A stretch of 7,735 bases of DNA from Oscillospiraceae bacterium (GTDB taxonomy: Bacteria; Bacillota; Clostridia; Oscillospirales; Ruminococcaceae): the NCBI GenBank assembly GCA_017472375.1, contig JAFUQL010000169.1, positions 1 to 7,735 on the forward strand, read 5' to 3'. Both the position numbers and the translations under genes were made by a program. Under the pieces are notes generated by a model. The model was given only the letters and a program-made list of their open reading frames with translations, was not told where the DNA came from and ran no database searches. Shown one piece after another: positions 1-5,696 of this stretch (its first letter is position 1; each line of letters opens with the position of its first letter).

Positions 1-721
1 CGTGCCGGCGGCCATCACCGGCATCGAGAGTGATGCCGTTGTGGAGGCGGTCGTGGCGGCCGGCGCCCGGCAGGTGTTCCTGATCGACGAGCCTCTGGCG
101 GCTGCACTGGGCTCGGATGTGAACATCTTTGAGCCGGAGGGCCGCATGATCGTGGACATCGGCGGCGGCACCACCGACATCGCAGTCATCAGCCTGGGCG
201 GCAAGGTGCGCGCCACCAGTGTGAATGTGGCCGGCAACACCTTTGACGAGGAGCTGCTGAAATATGTGCGCCAGACCTTCAGTGTGGCCATCGGCCTGCG
301 CACGGTGGAAGAACTGAAAAGGCAGGTGGCCTGCTGCCGCCAGAAGGATTTCTCGGCCAGCATGGTCATCAAGGGGCGCAGCCTGCTGAACGGCCTGCCC
401 CAGAAGGTCACCGTGACCACCGAGGATCTGTACGAGCCGGTGATGATGCTGGCCGAGCAGATCGCGGCGGCGGCCCATCAGGTACTGGAAAAGACCCCGC
501 CCGAGCTGGCCGGCGACATCTATCGCAATGGCGTGATGCTGACCGGCGGCGGCGCCCTGCTGCAGGGCCTGCCCGAGTTCCTCAGCGAAAAGCTGAAGGT
601 GAAGGTCTATCTGTCTCCGGACCCCATCAACTGTGTGGCGCTGGGCACCGCCCGGAGCCTGGCCATGGGCAGCCATCTGGAGACCGGCTTCCTGAATGCC
701 ACTCCGCGCATCGGCCACTGA
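1..721 (+). CDS. mreB: Rod shape-determining protein MreB/Mbl, 5'-truncated by window edge
   Basis: Bacterial actin homologue that polymerises with ATP under the cytoplasmic membrane and guides the cell-wall elongation machinery. The visible 239 residues match the C-terminal two thirds of MreB. The hinge segment LIDEPLAAALG is at about residues 27-37, the phosphate-2 motif DIGGGTTDIAVIS at 52-64, the KGRSLLNGLP segment at about 124-133, and the adenosine motif GVMLTGGGALLQGLPEF at 177-193, followed by the usual DPINCVALGTA stretch. The family is about 330-345 residues, so roughly 100 residues lie upstream. The GTG at position 2 is an internal valine (family context CVP), not a start. The stop is at 719-721, 22 nt before the next gene, suggesting cotranscription. 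MreB and Mbl paralogues cannot be told apart from this fragment. Confidence 0.95.
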   Translation, partial: VPAAITGIESDAVVEAVVAAGARQVFLIDEPLAAALGSDVNIFEPEGRMIVDIGGGTTDIAVISLGGKVRATSVNVAGNTFDEELLKYVRQTFSVAIGLRTVEELKRQVACCRQKDFSASMVIKGRSLLNGLPQKVTVTTEDLYEPVMMLAEQIAAAAHQVLEKTPPELAGDIYRNGVMLTGGGALLQGLPEFLSEKLKVKVYLSPDPINCVALGTARSLAMGSHLETGFLNATPRIGH

Positions 722-743
722 CCGGTGAGGAAAGGGGACGGCT

Positions 744-1601
744 ATGGCAGGTGACCTGCACACCCACACCACATGGTCGGATGGATCAAACCCGGCGCGG
801 CTTCTGCCGGGCATGGCGGCCCGCATCGGGCTGACCCATCTGGCCATCTCGGATCACGACAGCCTGCGGAGTTTGCGCCATGCGTGGGAACATCCGGAGC
901 AGGAGGGCGTTTCGCTCATCCCGGCCACCGAGCTGACGGCCTATGACTTTGAGCGCGGCCGTCGGGTGCACATCCTGTGCTATTGGCCGCAGGACTGTGC
1001 GGCACTGCGTGACTTTTGTGATACGATGGCCCGCCGGCGGCTGGCCTGTGGGCTGGAAACGGCCCGGCTTCTGGAGGAGCGGTTCCCGCAGTTTCGCACA
1101 GAAATGGCGCTGGAACACGCGAAGGACAGCGGCATTCTGTTCAAAGCCCACGCCATGCGGGCGCTGATGGACATCGGTGCGGCCGACCAGATCTACGGCG
1201 CGCTGTACCGGGAGCTGTTCGGCACCCGGCACGCCCCCGGCCCGGTGGCCCGCAACCCGGAATATGAATCGGTGGATGCGGTCCTTGAGGTGATCCGCCA
1301 AAGCTGCGGCGTGGCCGTGCTGGCGCACCCCAGTGTGTACCGCAGCATGGAGTTGGCAGCTCAACTTGCCGCAGAGGGGCGCATCGATGGAGTGGAGATC
1401 GACCACCCCCGCAACACCCCCGAAGACCGGGCGGAACTGCACCGCCTGGCGGACCGGTATGGTCTGATCGTGACCGGCGGCACCGACTACCATGGAATGA
1501 ATTCAAGGCAGCCCCGCCCGCTGGGCACCTGCACCACGGCAGATGTGCAGATCGAGCGCATTCGCGCCCTGGCCCAGGCCCGCAGCCAGGCGGTATTATG
1601 A
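744..1601 (+). CDS. PHP-domain metal-dependent phosphoesterase (YciV/TrpH-like)
   Basis: A 285-residue cytoplasmic hydrolase of the PHP superfamily. Likely metal ligands are all visible: H6 and H8 in DLHTHTTWSDG, D13, D37 and H38 in ISDHDS, E63 in ATELTA, H76 in VHILCYW, H136 in KAHAMRALM, H195 in LAHPS, and D248/H250 in GGTDYHG. This arrangement, with the insert between the E63/H76 part and H195, matches the YciV/TrpH group. Characterised members of that group hydrolyse 3',5'-nucleoside bisphosphates or trim short RNAs 5' to 3'. The substrate here is inferred only. The start ATG at 744 is preceded by a purine-rich site (AGGAAAGGGG, about 728-737). The gene follows mreB by 22 nt and precedes the TSCPD gene by 53 nt, so the three probably form one transcript. 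The length is normal for the family and no active-site residue appears lost. Confidence 0.9.
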   Translation: MAGDLHTHTTWSDGSNPARLLPGMAARIGLTHLAISDHDSLRSLRHAWEHPEQEGVSLIPATELTAYDFERGRRVHILCYWPQDCAALRDFCDTMARRRLACGLETARLLEERFPQFRTEMALEHAKDSGILFKAHAMRALMDIGAADQIYGALYRELFGTRHAPGPVARNPEYESVDAVLEVIRQSCGVAVLAHPSVYRSMELAAQLAAEGRIDGVEIDHPRNTPEDRAELHRLADRYGLIVTGGTDYHGMNSRQPRPLGTCTTADVQIERIRALAQARSQAVL

Positions 1602-1654
1602 CGTGAAAGAACAGCGGCAGATGCGTGATGCCGCGAAGCGAAAAGGAGAAAACG

Positions 1655-1909
1655 ATGATCTATACCCGCAAGAACAAGGGTGTCTGCTCCATGCAGACGA
1701 TGGTGGAGCTGGACGAGCAGGGCGTTATCAAAAAGGTGGAAGTCCTGGGCGGCTGCAACGGCAACCTGAAGGGCATTATGAGCCTGCTGCCCGGCATGAC
1801 CGCCGAGGAGGCCATTGCCCGCATGGAGGGCATCACCTGCGGTTCCCGCCGCACCTCCTGCCCTGACCAGATCGCCCAGTGCCTGCGCGAGGCCGCAGAG
1901 CAGCTGTAA
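1655..1909 (+). CDS. Small TSCPD-domain protein (TIGR03905-like, four conserved Cys)
   Basis: An 84-residue protein of unknown function. It matches the small TSCPD family, related to the C-terminal tail of adenosylcobalamin-dependent ribonucleotide reductases. The conserved cysteine set is present: C11 in GVCS, C34 in GGCNGNLKG, C62 in ITCG and C69 in TSCPDQ. A fifth, C76, is probably not part of the family pattern. Four ordered cysteines suggest metal binding or redox chemistry, but that is inference. The ATG at 1655 is chosen over an in-frame ATG at 1625 because AAGGAGA (1643-1649) sits 5 nt before it and the family begins MIYT/MIHY. It is the last gene before a strong hairpin and is probably transcribed from upstream with the PHP gene. 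Confidence 0.88.
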   Translation: MIYTRKNKGVCSMQTMVELDEQGVIKKVEVLGGCNGNLKGIMSLLPGMTAEEAIARMEGITCGSRRTSCPDQIAQCLREAAEQL

Positions 1910-1923
1910 CGAGCATCCAGATC

Positions 1924-1965
1924 AAAGCGCCGCCCGGCGGGGATGACCCTGCCGGGCGGCGCTTT
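1924..1965. terminator. Long GC-rich hairpin, probable bidirectional terminator
   Basis: Perfectly complementary 15-base arms (1924-1938 and 1951-1965, from AAAGCGCC to GGCGCTTT) extend inward through three G:C pairs and one G:T pair to an ATGA loop (1943-1946). It begins 14 nt after the TSCPD stop codon. Each strand ends the stem in only TTT, so it is a strong stem with a weak U tract, nearly symmetric in both directions. It most likely ends the mreB-PHP-TSCPD transcript and insulates the Clp gene. A dispersed repeat is an alternative. Confidence 0.7.
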
Positions 1966-1999
1966 GCGCTTGAATGGGTCCACATCGACCGAATGCAAG

Positions 2000-2028
2000 G
2001 TTTTCTGCGCGTGGCTGCTGCCTATACT
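2000..2028 (+). promoter_or_regulatory. Possible weak promoter of the Clp ATPase gene
   Basis: A good -10 hexamer, TATACT, is at 2023-2028, about 30 nt upstream of the start codon. The -35 region at the right distance (around 2000-2006, GTTTTC or TTTTCT) is poor. A 10-bp palindrome, TACTGCAGTA (2025-2034), overlaps the -10. No CtsR-type heptad repeat (GGTCAAA) is visible, although clpC genes of many Firmicutes carry one. Confidence 0.35.
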
Positions 2029-2058
2029 GCAGTAGAAGCACCCACAGGAGGAAACAAT

Positions 2059-4344
2059 ATGCTGCGTTTCAAAGGTTTTTCCCGCACGGCAGCCCACACC
2101 CTGAGCCGTGCGCTGCAATTGGCGGGCCAGCAGGGGCAGACCGGGGCGGGCACGGGCCATTTGCTGCTGGCCATTTTGATGCAGCCGGGGGATCCGGCCG
2201 CTGAGTTTTTGCGTGTGCGCCAGGTGGACCGGGTTCGGGTGGAAAAGCGGGTGGAGCGGCTCGGGCAAGGGGCTCCGGTACGGCTGAAGGCGGGGGACTT
2301 TTTGCCGGAGGTGCGAAAAGCCATGGACTATGCCCTGTTGGGGGCGCGCACGGCGCAGCGCCGGGAGGCGGAAAATGAACACCTGCTGTGCGCCATGCTG
2401 GAGGATACCGCCTGCACGGCGAGCCTGTGGCTGAGCGATATGGGACTGGAACTGAACGAGGCGGCAAGGGCCTGCCGCCGCATGAGCGGGCAGCTGGTGA
2501 TGCCGGCTCCGCCCAAGCCGGCCGCGGTCTATCCGCAAAAAAGCGGACGGCCCAGCGAAAAATATGGGCGGGATCTGACCCGCATGGCCAGCGAGCGAAG
2601 CCTTGATCCGGTCCTTTGCCGGGACGAGGAGCTGGATCGGATGGTGGAGATCCTCTGCCGCCGACAAAAAAACAACCCCTGCCTGATCGGGGAACCGGGG
2701 GTGGGAAAGACTGCTCTGGCCGAAGCCCTGGCACAGCGCATTGCGGATGGACGGGTGCCTGCCTCGCTGCAGGGCAAGCGGCTGATCAGCCTGGACATGG
2801 CCAGCCTGGTGGCGGGCACCAAGTACCGGGGCGACTTCGAGGAGCGGTTCAAGGGTCTGATGGATGAGCTGATGCGGGATCAGAATACCATCCTGTTCAT
2901 CGATGAGATCCACATCGTGGTGGGCGCAGGCGCCGCGGAGGGGGCCATCGATGCGGCCAGCATCCTGAAGCCGCTGCTGGCACGGGGCGAGGTGCAGCTC
3001 ATTGGGGCCACCACACAGGAGGAATACCGCCGCTGTATTCAGAAGGATGCCGCGCTGGAACGGCGTTTTGGCCGTGTGACTGTGGAGGAACCGGCCCCTG
3101 ACACGGCCATGGAGATCCTGAGGGGACTTGCGCCCCGCTACGAGCGGTATCACGGCGTGACCCTGCCGGAGGAGACCCTGCGGGCAGCAGTGGAACTGAG
3201 CGTGCGCTATCTCGCCGGACGCTGCCTGCCGGACAAGGCGGTGGATCTGCTGGATGAGGCCGCTGCCGGGGTGCGCATCCGATGGGGCGATGACCGGGGC
3301 CGGACCCCGGCTGTGCTGCCCGAGGACATCGCCCGGGTGGTCAGCCGTGCCAGCGGTGTGCCGGTCAGCCGGGTGAGTGAGGAACAGAGGGAGCGGCTGG
3401 CACAGCTTGAACAGCGCCTGAGCGACCGGGTGGTGGGGCAGCCGCAGGCGGTGCGGGCGGTGGCAGGCGCTGTGCGCCGCAGCCGCACCGGTCTGCGTGA
3501 AAGCGGCCGCCCCATGGGGGCCATGCTGTTTTTGGGGCCCAGCGGGGTGGGGAAGACCCATCTTGCCCGGGTGTTGGCCGAGAACTGGTTCGGCAGCCCG
3601 CAGGCACTGCTTCGCTTTGACATGAGCGAGTATATGGAGGCTCACACAGTGGCCCGCCTGCTGGGGGCGCCGCCGGGTTATGTGGGGCACGACGAGGGCG
3701 GGCAGCTCACCGAAGCGGTGCGCCGCCGCCCTTACAGTGTGGTGCTGTTCGACGAGATCGAGAAGGCACACAGCGACCTGCAGAACATCCTGCTGCAGAT
3801 CCTCGAGGACGGACAGTTGACCGATTCCAACGGAAAACGGGCGGATTTTCGCAATACCATCGTACTGCTCACCTCCAACCTGGGGGCGCGGCAGCTGGCA
3901 GGGCAAACTGCCCCCATGGGGTTTGACCGGCAGGAGTTGGCTGGAGAGCGCCAAAAGCAGCAGGCCATCGCCGAGGCAAAGGCCTACTTCCGGCCGGAGC
4001 TGATGGGCCGTATGGACGAAGTGGTGGTGTTCCATGCGCTGGAGGAGGAAGACCTGACCTGCATCGCAGGGCAATTGCTCGCCCAGCTTGAGGAGCGCGC
4101 GGCCCGAAGCGGGTATCGGCTGAGCCACGCGCCGGAGTTGCCGGCGGCGCTGGCACGGCGGGCCAGATCCCCCTACGGGGCGCGGGAGCTGCGGCGCACG
4201 GTGACCCGGGCGGTGGAGCAGGCACTGGCTGACCGAATCGCGAGCGGCGATGCCCGGCCGGGCAGCAGCTTCACCGCCTGCCTGGAGGGAGAGCAAGTGG
4301 TGCTGCTTGCGAATGCTGCTGTGAGTGACCCGGCCACCGTCTGA
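2059..4344 (+). CDS. clpC: ClpC/ClpA-type double AAA+ ATP-dependent unfoldase lacking most of the middle domain
   Basis: Hexameric unfoldase that threads proteins into the ClpP peptidase; 761 residues. In order: Clp N-domain double repeat (about 1-145, beginning FKGFSRTAAHTLSRAL); D1 with Walker A GEPGVGKT (211-218), pore loop KYRG (255-258), Walker B ILFIDEIH (278-285) and ERRF (334-337); D2 with Walker A GPSGVGKT (493-500), pore loop GYVG (540-543), Walker B VVLFDEIE (561-568), sensor-1 TSN (605-607) and sensor-2 GAR (707-709). MGF at 620-622 aligns with the ClpP-docking loop. Between D1 (ends near LLDEAAAGVRIR, 397-408) and DIARVVS (423-429) only about 15 residues remain, where ClpC normally has a coiled-coil middle domain; this explains the shortfall from roughly 810. 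Start ATG 2059 follows AGGAGG (2046-2051) by 7 nt; the open frame back to 1879 runs through the terminator stem and is not coding. The symbol is by similarity; ClpA-like is an alternative name. Confidence 0.93.
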   Translation: MLRFKGFSRTAAHTLSRALQLAGQQGQTGAGTGHLLLAILMQPGDPAAEFLRVRQVDRVRVEKRVERLGQGAPVRLKAGDFLPEVRKAMDYALLGARTAQRREAENEHLLCAMLEDTACTASLWLSDMGLELNEAARACRRMSGQLVMPAPPKPAAVYPQKSGRPSEKYGRDLTRMASERSLDPVLCRDEELDRMVEILCRRQKNNPCLIGEPGVGKTALAEALAQRIADGRVPASLQGKRLISLDMASLVAGTKYRGDFEERFKGLMDELMRDQNTILFIDEIHIVVGAGAAEGAIDAASILKPLLARGEVQLIGATTQEEYRRCIQKDAALERRFGRVTVEEPAPDTAMEILRGLAPRYERYHGVTLPEETLRAAVELSVRYLAGRCLPDKAVDLLDEAAAGVRIRWGDDRGRTPAVLPEDIARVVSRASGVPVSRVSEEQRERLAQLEQRLSDRVVGQPQAVRAVAGAVRRSRTGLRESGRPMGAMLFLGPSGVGKTHLARVLAENWFGSPQALLRFDMSEYMEAHTVARLLGAPPGYVGHDEGGQLTEAVRRRPYSVVLFDEIEKAHSDLQNILLQILEDGQLTDSNGKRADFRNTIVLLTSNLGARQLAGQTAPMGFDRQELAGERQKQQAIAEAKAYFRPELMGRMDEVVVFHALEEEDLTCIAGQLLAQLEERAARSGYRLSHAPELPAALARRARSPYGARELRRTVTRAVEQALADRIASGDARPGSSFTACLEGEQVVLLANAAVSDPATV

Positions 4345-4374
4345 AACAGCGTACAAAAAAGACGAAACAACGAC

Positions 4375-4412
4375 CGGCACAGCCTTCAAAGAGAGGGCTG
4401 CGCCGTTTTTTT
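4375..4412 (+). terminator. Intrinsic terminator after the Clp gene
   Basis: The arms CGGCACAGCC (4375-4384) and GGCTGCGCCG (4396-4405) pair with a single A/C mismatch. The stem extends inward by three pairs (one G:T) to an AAAGA loop, and seven T follow directly (4406-4412). It lies 30 nt past the Clp stop codon and just before the next promoter, so it separates the Clp gene from the HTH module. Confidence 0.88.
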
Positions 4413-4420
4413 GCGAGAAA

Positions 4421-4489
4421 ATGCAAAGTCGGCTTGACATGAAATGCAAAGCTTGCTATACTAAAGATGCAAAGTTAACTTGGCAAAAG
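4421..4489 (+). repeat. Three tandem 23-bp repeats headed by ATGCAAAG (likely operator)
   Basis: The octamer ATGCAAAG occurs exactly at 4421-4428, 4444-4451 and 4467-4474, each start 23 bp after the last. In each 23-bp unit the octamer is followed by four variable bases, then CT. Thirteen bases after each octamer start come TTGACA (the -35), TATACT (the -10) and TTGGCA. Unit 3 also contains a near-palindrome (4469-4484, core AAGTTAACTT). The location over a promoter of an XRE-type regulator strongly suggests an autoregulatory operator. Confidence 0.8.
4434..4462 (+). promoter_or_regulatory. Consensus sigma-A promoter of the HTH/membrane-protein operon
   Basis: The -35 TTGACA (4434-4439) is a perfect match. 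The -10 TATACT (4457-4462) has one deviation, and the spacer is 17 bp. Transcription would begin near 4468-4470, giving a leader of about 48 nt. The promoter lies directly after the Clp terminator and is interleaved with the ATGCAAAG repeats, so a protein bound there would compete with RNA polymerase. Confidence 0.9.
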
Positions 4490-4511
4490 GCGCGGCAGGC
4501 CGCGCAGGAGG
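4490..4511 (+). promoter_or_regulatory. GC hairpin abutting the Shine-Dalgarno site of the HTH gene
   Basis: GCGCGG (4490-4495) and CCGCGC (4500-4505) can pair around a CAGG loop. The ribosome binding site AGGAGG (4506-4511) starts at the very next base. The hairpin does not mask the site but would sit against the initiating ribosome. It falls in the predicted 48-nt leader. The spacing from AGGAGG to the GTG start is 5 nt. Confidence 0.55.
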
Positions 4512-4516
4512 TTCCC

Positions 4517-4723
4517 GTGAAAACACGCATTCCGGAGCTGCGCAAGCAGCATAAGCTGAGCCAGCAGGAGCTGGCTGAGGCCGTCGGGGTCACCCGGCAG
4601 ACCATCACCAGCCTTGAGGTGGGCAAGTACACCGCCAGTCTGGTGCTGGCCTACAAGATCGCCCGCTATTTTGGGCTGACCATTGAAGAAGTGTTCGATT
4701 TCAGCGACGTAGAGGAGGGCTGA
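4517..4723 (+). CDS. Small XRE/Cro-family helix-turn-helix transcriptional regulator
   Basis: A 68-residue protein consisting almost entirely of one HTH_3/Cro-CI domain: TRIPELRKQHKLSQQELAE (3-21), then the turn and recognition helix VGVTRQTITSLEVGKY (23-38), then the family-typical LAYKIARYFGLTIEEVF (44-60). It belongs with short YozG/YgzD-like DNA-binding proteins without a sensor domain. The start is GTG 4517, 5 nt after AGGAGG (4506-4511). Longer in-frame versions from 4325 would run through the Clp terminator and the promoter, so they are rejected. The gene is followed without a gap by a membrane protein (TGA then ATG), and its own promoter carries three phased repeats. Autorepression, perhaps tuned by the membrane partner, is inferred rather than shown. 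Confidence 0.93.
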   Translation: MKTRIPELRKQHKLSQQELAEAVGVTRQTITSLEVGKYTASLVLAYKIARYFGLTIEEVFDFSDVEEG

Positions 4724-5221
4724 ATGATGCTGATCAAGATGATGACGAGCAGCTTTGCCAAGCCGGCAAGCCTGGAAGAATATCGTGAGACGGTGAAACG
4801 ACGCCGTGCTCCACTGCTGGCCGGCGCGGCGGCAGGTGCGTTGATCGTGGTGCTGGGGTTGGCAGCGGTGCCGGTGGTCTGCGCCGGGATGGAGCAGGTG
4901 TATTTCCTGTCGGGTCTGCTCACCGGCATGGGCAGCGCCATCGCCGCAGTGAGCCTTCTGGCGGTGGTGAAGCTGAACCGTCAGCTCAGGGACGAGCAGG
5001 CCCTGAAAAACGCCCGCCTGGAGGAGTTGGACGAGCGCAACCAGGCCATCCAGAAAACCGCCTGCACCGCCACGCTGGTGGCGGCCATGGTGGCGCTGAT
5101 CGCTGCCGTGGTGGTGTTCGCGTTTGTGGATATGGCGGTGTTCCGGGTGCTGTACATTTGCATGCTGGGGCTGATGCTGCTGTACGTCGTCGTGTTGCTG
5201 GTGTGCCGCCGCATGATGTGA
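4724..5221 (+). CDS. Four-helix membrane protein paired with HTH regulator (DUF2178-like)
   Basis: A 165-residue integral membrane protein of unknown function. The short basic N-terminal part (about 1-30, ending KRRR) is followed by four predicted membrane segments at about 31-54, 60-83, 113-135 and 139-161. A charged cytoplasmic loop (84-112) contains ELDERNQAIQKTA. This DERN..I..K signature between helices 2 and 3 resembles DUF2178-type proteins, which are often encoded next to small XRE regulators; the family assignment is tentative. The first ATG (4724) abuts the HTH stop codon. The AGGAGG (4713-4718) lies inside the HTH coding end, implying translational coupling. The second ATG (4727) has a more usual 8-nt spacing and could be the true start. 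No enzymatic motif is visible. Confidence 0.85.
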   Translation: MMLIKMMTSSFAKPASLEEYRETVKRRRAPLLAGAAAGALIVVLGLAAVPVVCAGMEQVYFLSGLLTGMGSAIAAVSLLAVVKLNRQLRDEQALKNARLEELDERNQAIQKTACTATLVAAMVALIAAVVVFAFVDMAVFRVLYICMLGLMLLYVVVLLVCRRMM

Positions 5222-5251
5222 CCAGAGCTGCGACAAATGGATCAAAACACC

Positions 5252-5292
5252 CAGGGCCCCGCCCCGAAGCGATGCTTCGGAGCGGGGCCCTG
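5252..5292. terminator. Hairpin terminator between convergent operons
   Basis: The outer arms CAGGGCCCCGC (5252-5262) and GCGGGGCCCTG (5282-5292) pair fully. After one C/A mismatch, the inner arms CCGAAGC and GCTTCGG close on a GAT loop. The minus-strand side is followed by a short TGTTTT tract, so it best serves the dhaKLM transcript, whose last stop is 22 nt away. The plus side, after the membrane-protein gene, has no T run and would stop transcription less well. Confidence 0.8.
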
Positions 5293-5314
5293 TAGGGTAA
5301 GGAGGGGGAAAAAG

Positions 5315-5695
5315 TCAGAACTTGTGTCCTTCGCCGGCCTGACGCACGACCGCCAGGATCTCTTCCAGTGAATGATCCATAATGCTGGAGACGGCGGCAA
5401 CGATGGCGCCTTCCACCAGCGGGCCATCGCCCAGGCGAACGTTGGGGTCTGCGAGCGTTTCGATGGCCATCTCGGCGGTCATCATGGAGCTGCCCATGTC
5501 GAACAGCACGACCACGCCGTCCGGGCCGTTCACGGCCTCAATGGCGTCGTAAATGCGCTGAAAATCGGTTCCGATGCCGCCGTCCGGGAGACCGCCTGCC
5601 GCCCGGATGGGTGCGGAAGGTGCCATCTGAAGAGCCAGCTCGGCGGTTCCGTCCGCGATCATTTTGCTGTGGGATACGATGACGATGCCTACCAT
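5315..5695 (-). CDS. dhaM: DhaM: phosphoryl donor subunit of PTS-dependent dihydroxyacetone kinase
   Basis: A 126-residue EIIA-Man-like protein that takes phosphate from HPr and passes it to ADP bound on DhaL. The acceptor is probably His9 in GIVIVSHS (3-10). VVVLFDMGSSMMTAEMAIE (61-79) and the ending LVEGAIVAAV (93-102) are typical. This is the single-domain form seen in many Firmicutes; E. coli DhaM is longer because HPr-like and EI-like domains are fused on. The start ATG (5695-5693) is one base past the dhaL stop. The ribosome site GGAGGG lies within the end of dhaL, so the two are probably translationally coupled. The frame is open farther into dhaL, but the family start fits here. It is the last gene before a convergent terminator. 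Confidence 0.93.
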   Translation of the reverse strand: MVGIVIVSHSKMIADGTAELALQMAPSAPIRAAGGLPDGGIGTDFQRIYDAIEAVNGPDGVVVLFDMGSSMMTAEMAIETLADPNVRLGDGPLVEGAIVAAVSSIMDHSLEEILAVVRQAGEGHKF

Positions 5696-5696
5696 G

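Noticed and set aside
2..4. GTG at position 2 as the true start of MreB
   Set aside because: The protein would lack the phosphate-1 region and about 100 residues. The codon corresponds to an internal valine in the family.
786..1493. A 235-codon minus-strand frame opposite the PHP gene
   Set aside because: Shadow of a gene whose metal-ligand motifs are clearly on the plus strand; no ribosome site.
1993..2000. ATGCAAGG upstream of the Clp gene as a fourth copy of the HTH operator octamer
   Set aside because: A single copy with one mismatch, no 23-bp partner and an imperfect promoter context; chance is a sufficient explanation.
1879..2058. An N-terminal extension of the Clp ATPase from an upstream in-frame ATG
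   Set aside because: It overlaps the TSCPD gene and translates through the terminator stem. ATG 2059 has an ideal AGGAGG and matches the family N-terminus.
1966..2058. A CtsR operator upstream of the Clp gene
   Set aside because: No tandem GGTCAAA-like heptads could be found in the interval.
1660..4449. A 929-codon open frame on the minus strand opposite the TSCPD and Clp genes
   Set aside because: It mirrors strongly conserved plus-strand proteins, crosses two terminators and the intergenic regions, and its translation is low-complexity (His, Pro, Arg, Gln rich). GC-rich codon bias explains the lack of stops.
4325..4516. An N-terminal extension of the HTH regulator
   Set aside because: It would read through the Clp terminator and the regulator's own promoter. 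GTG 4517 has AGGAGG and begins at the domain boundary.
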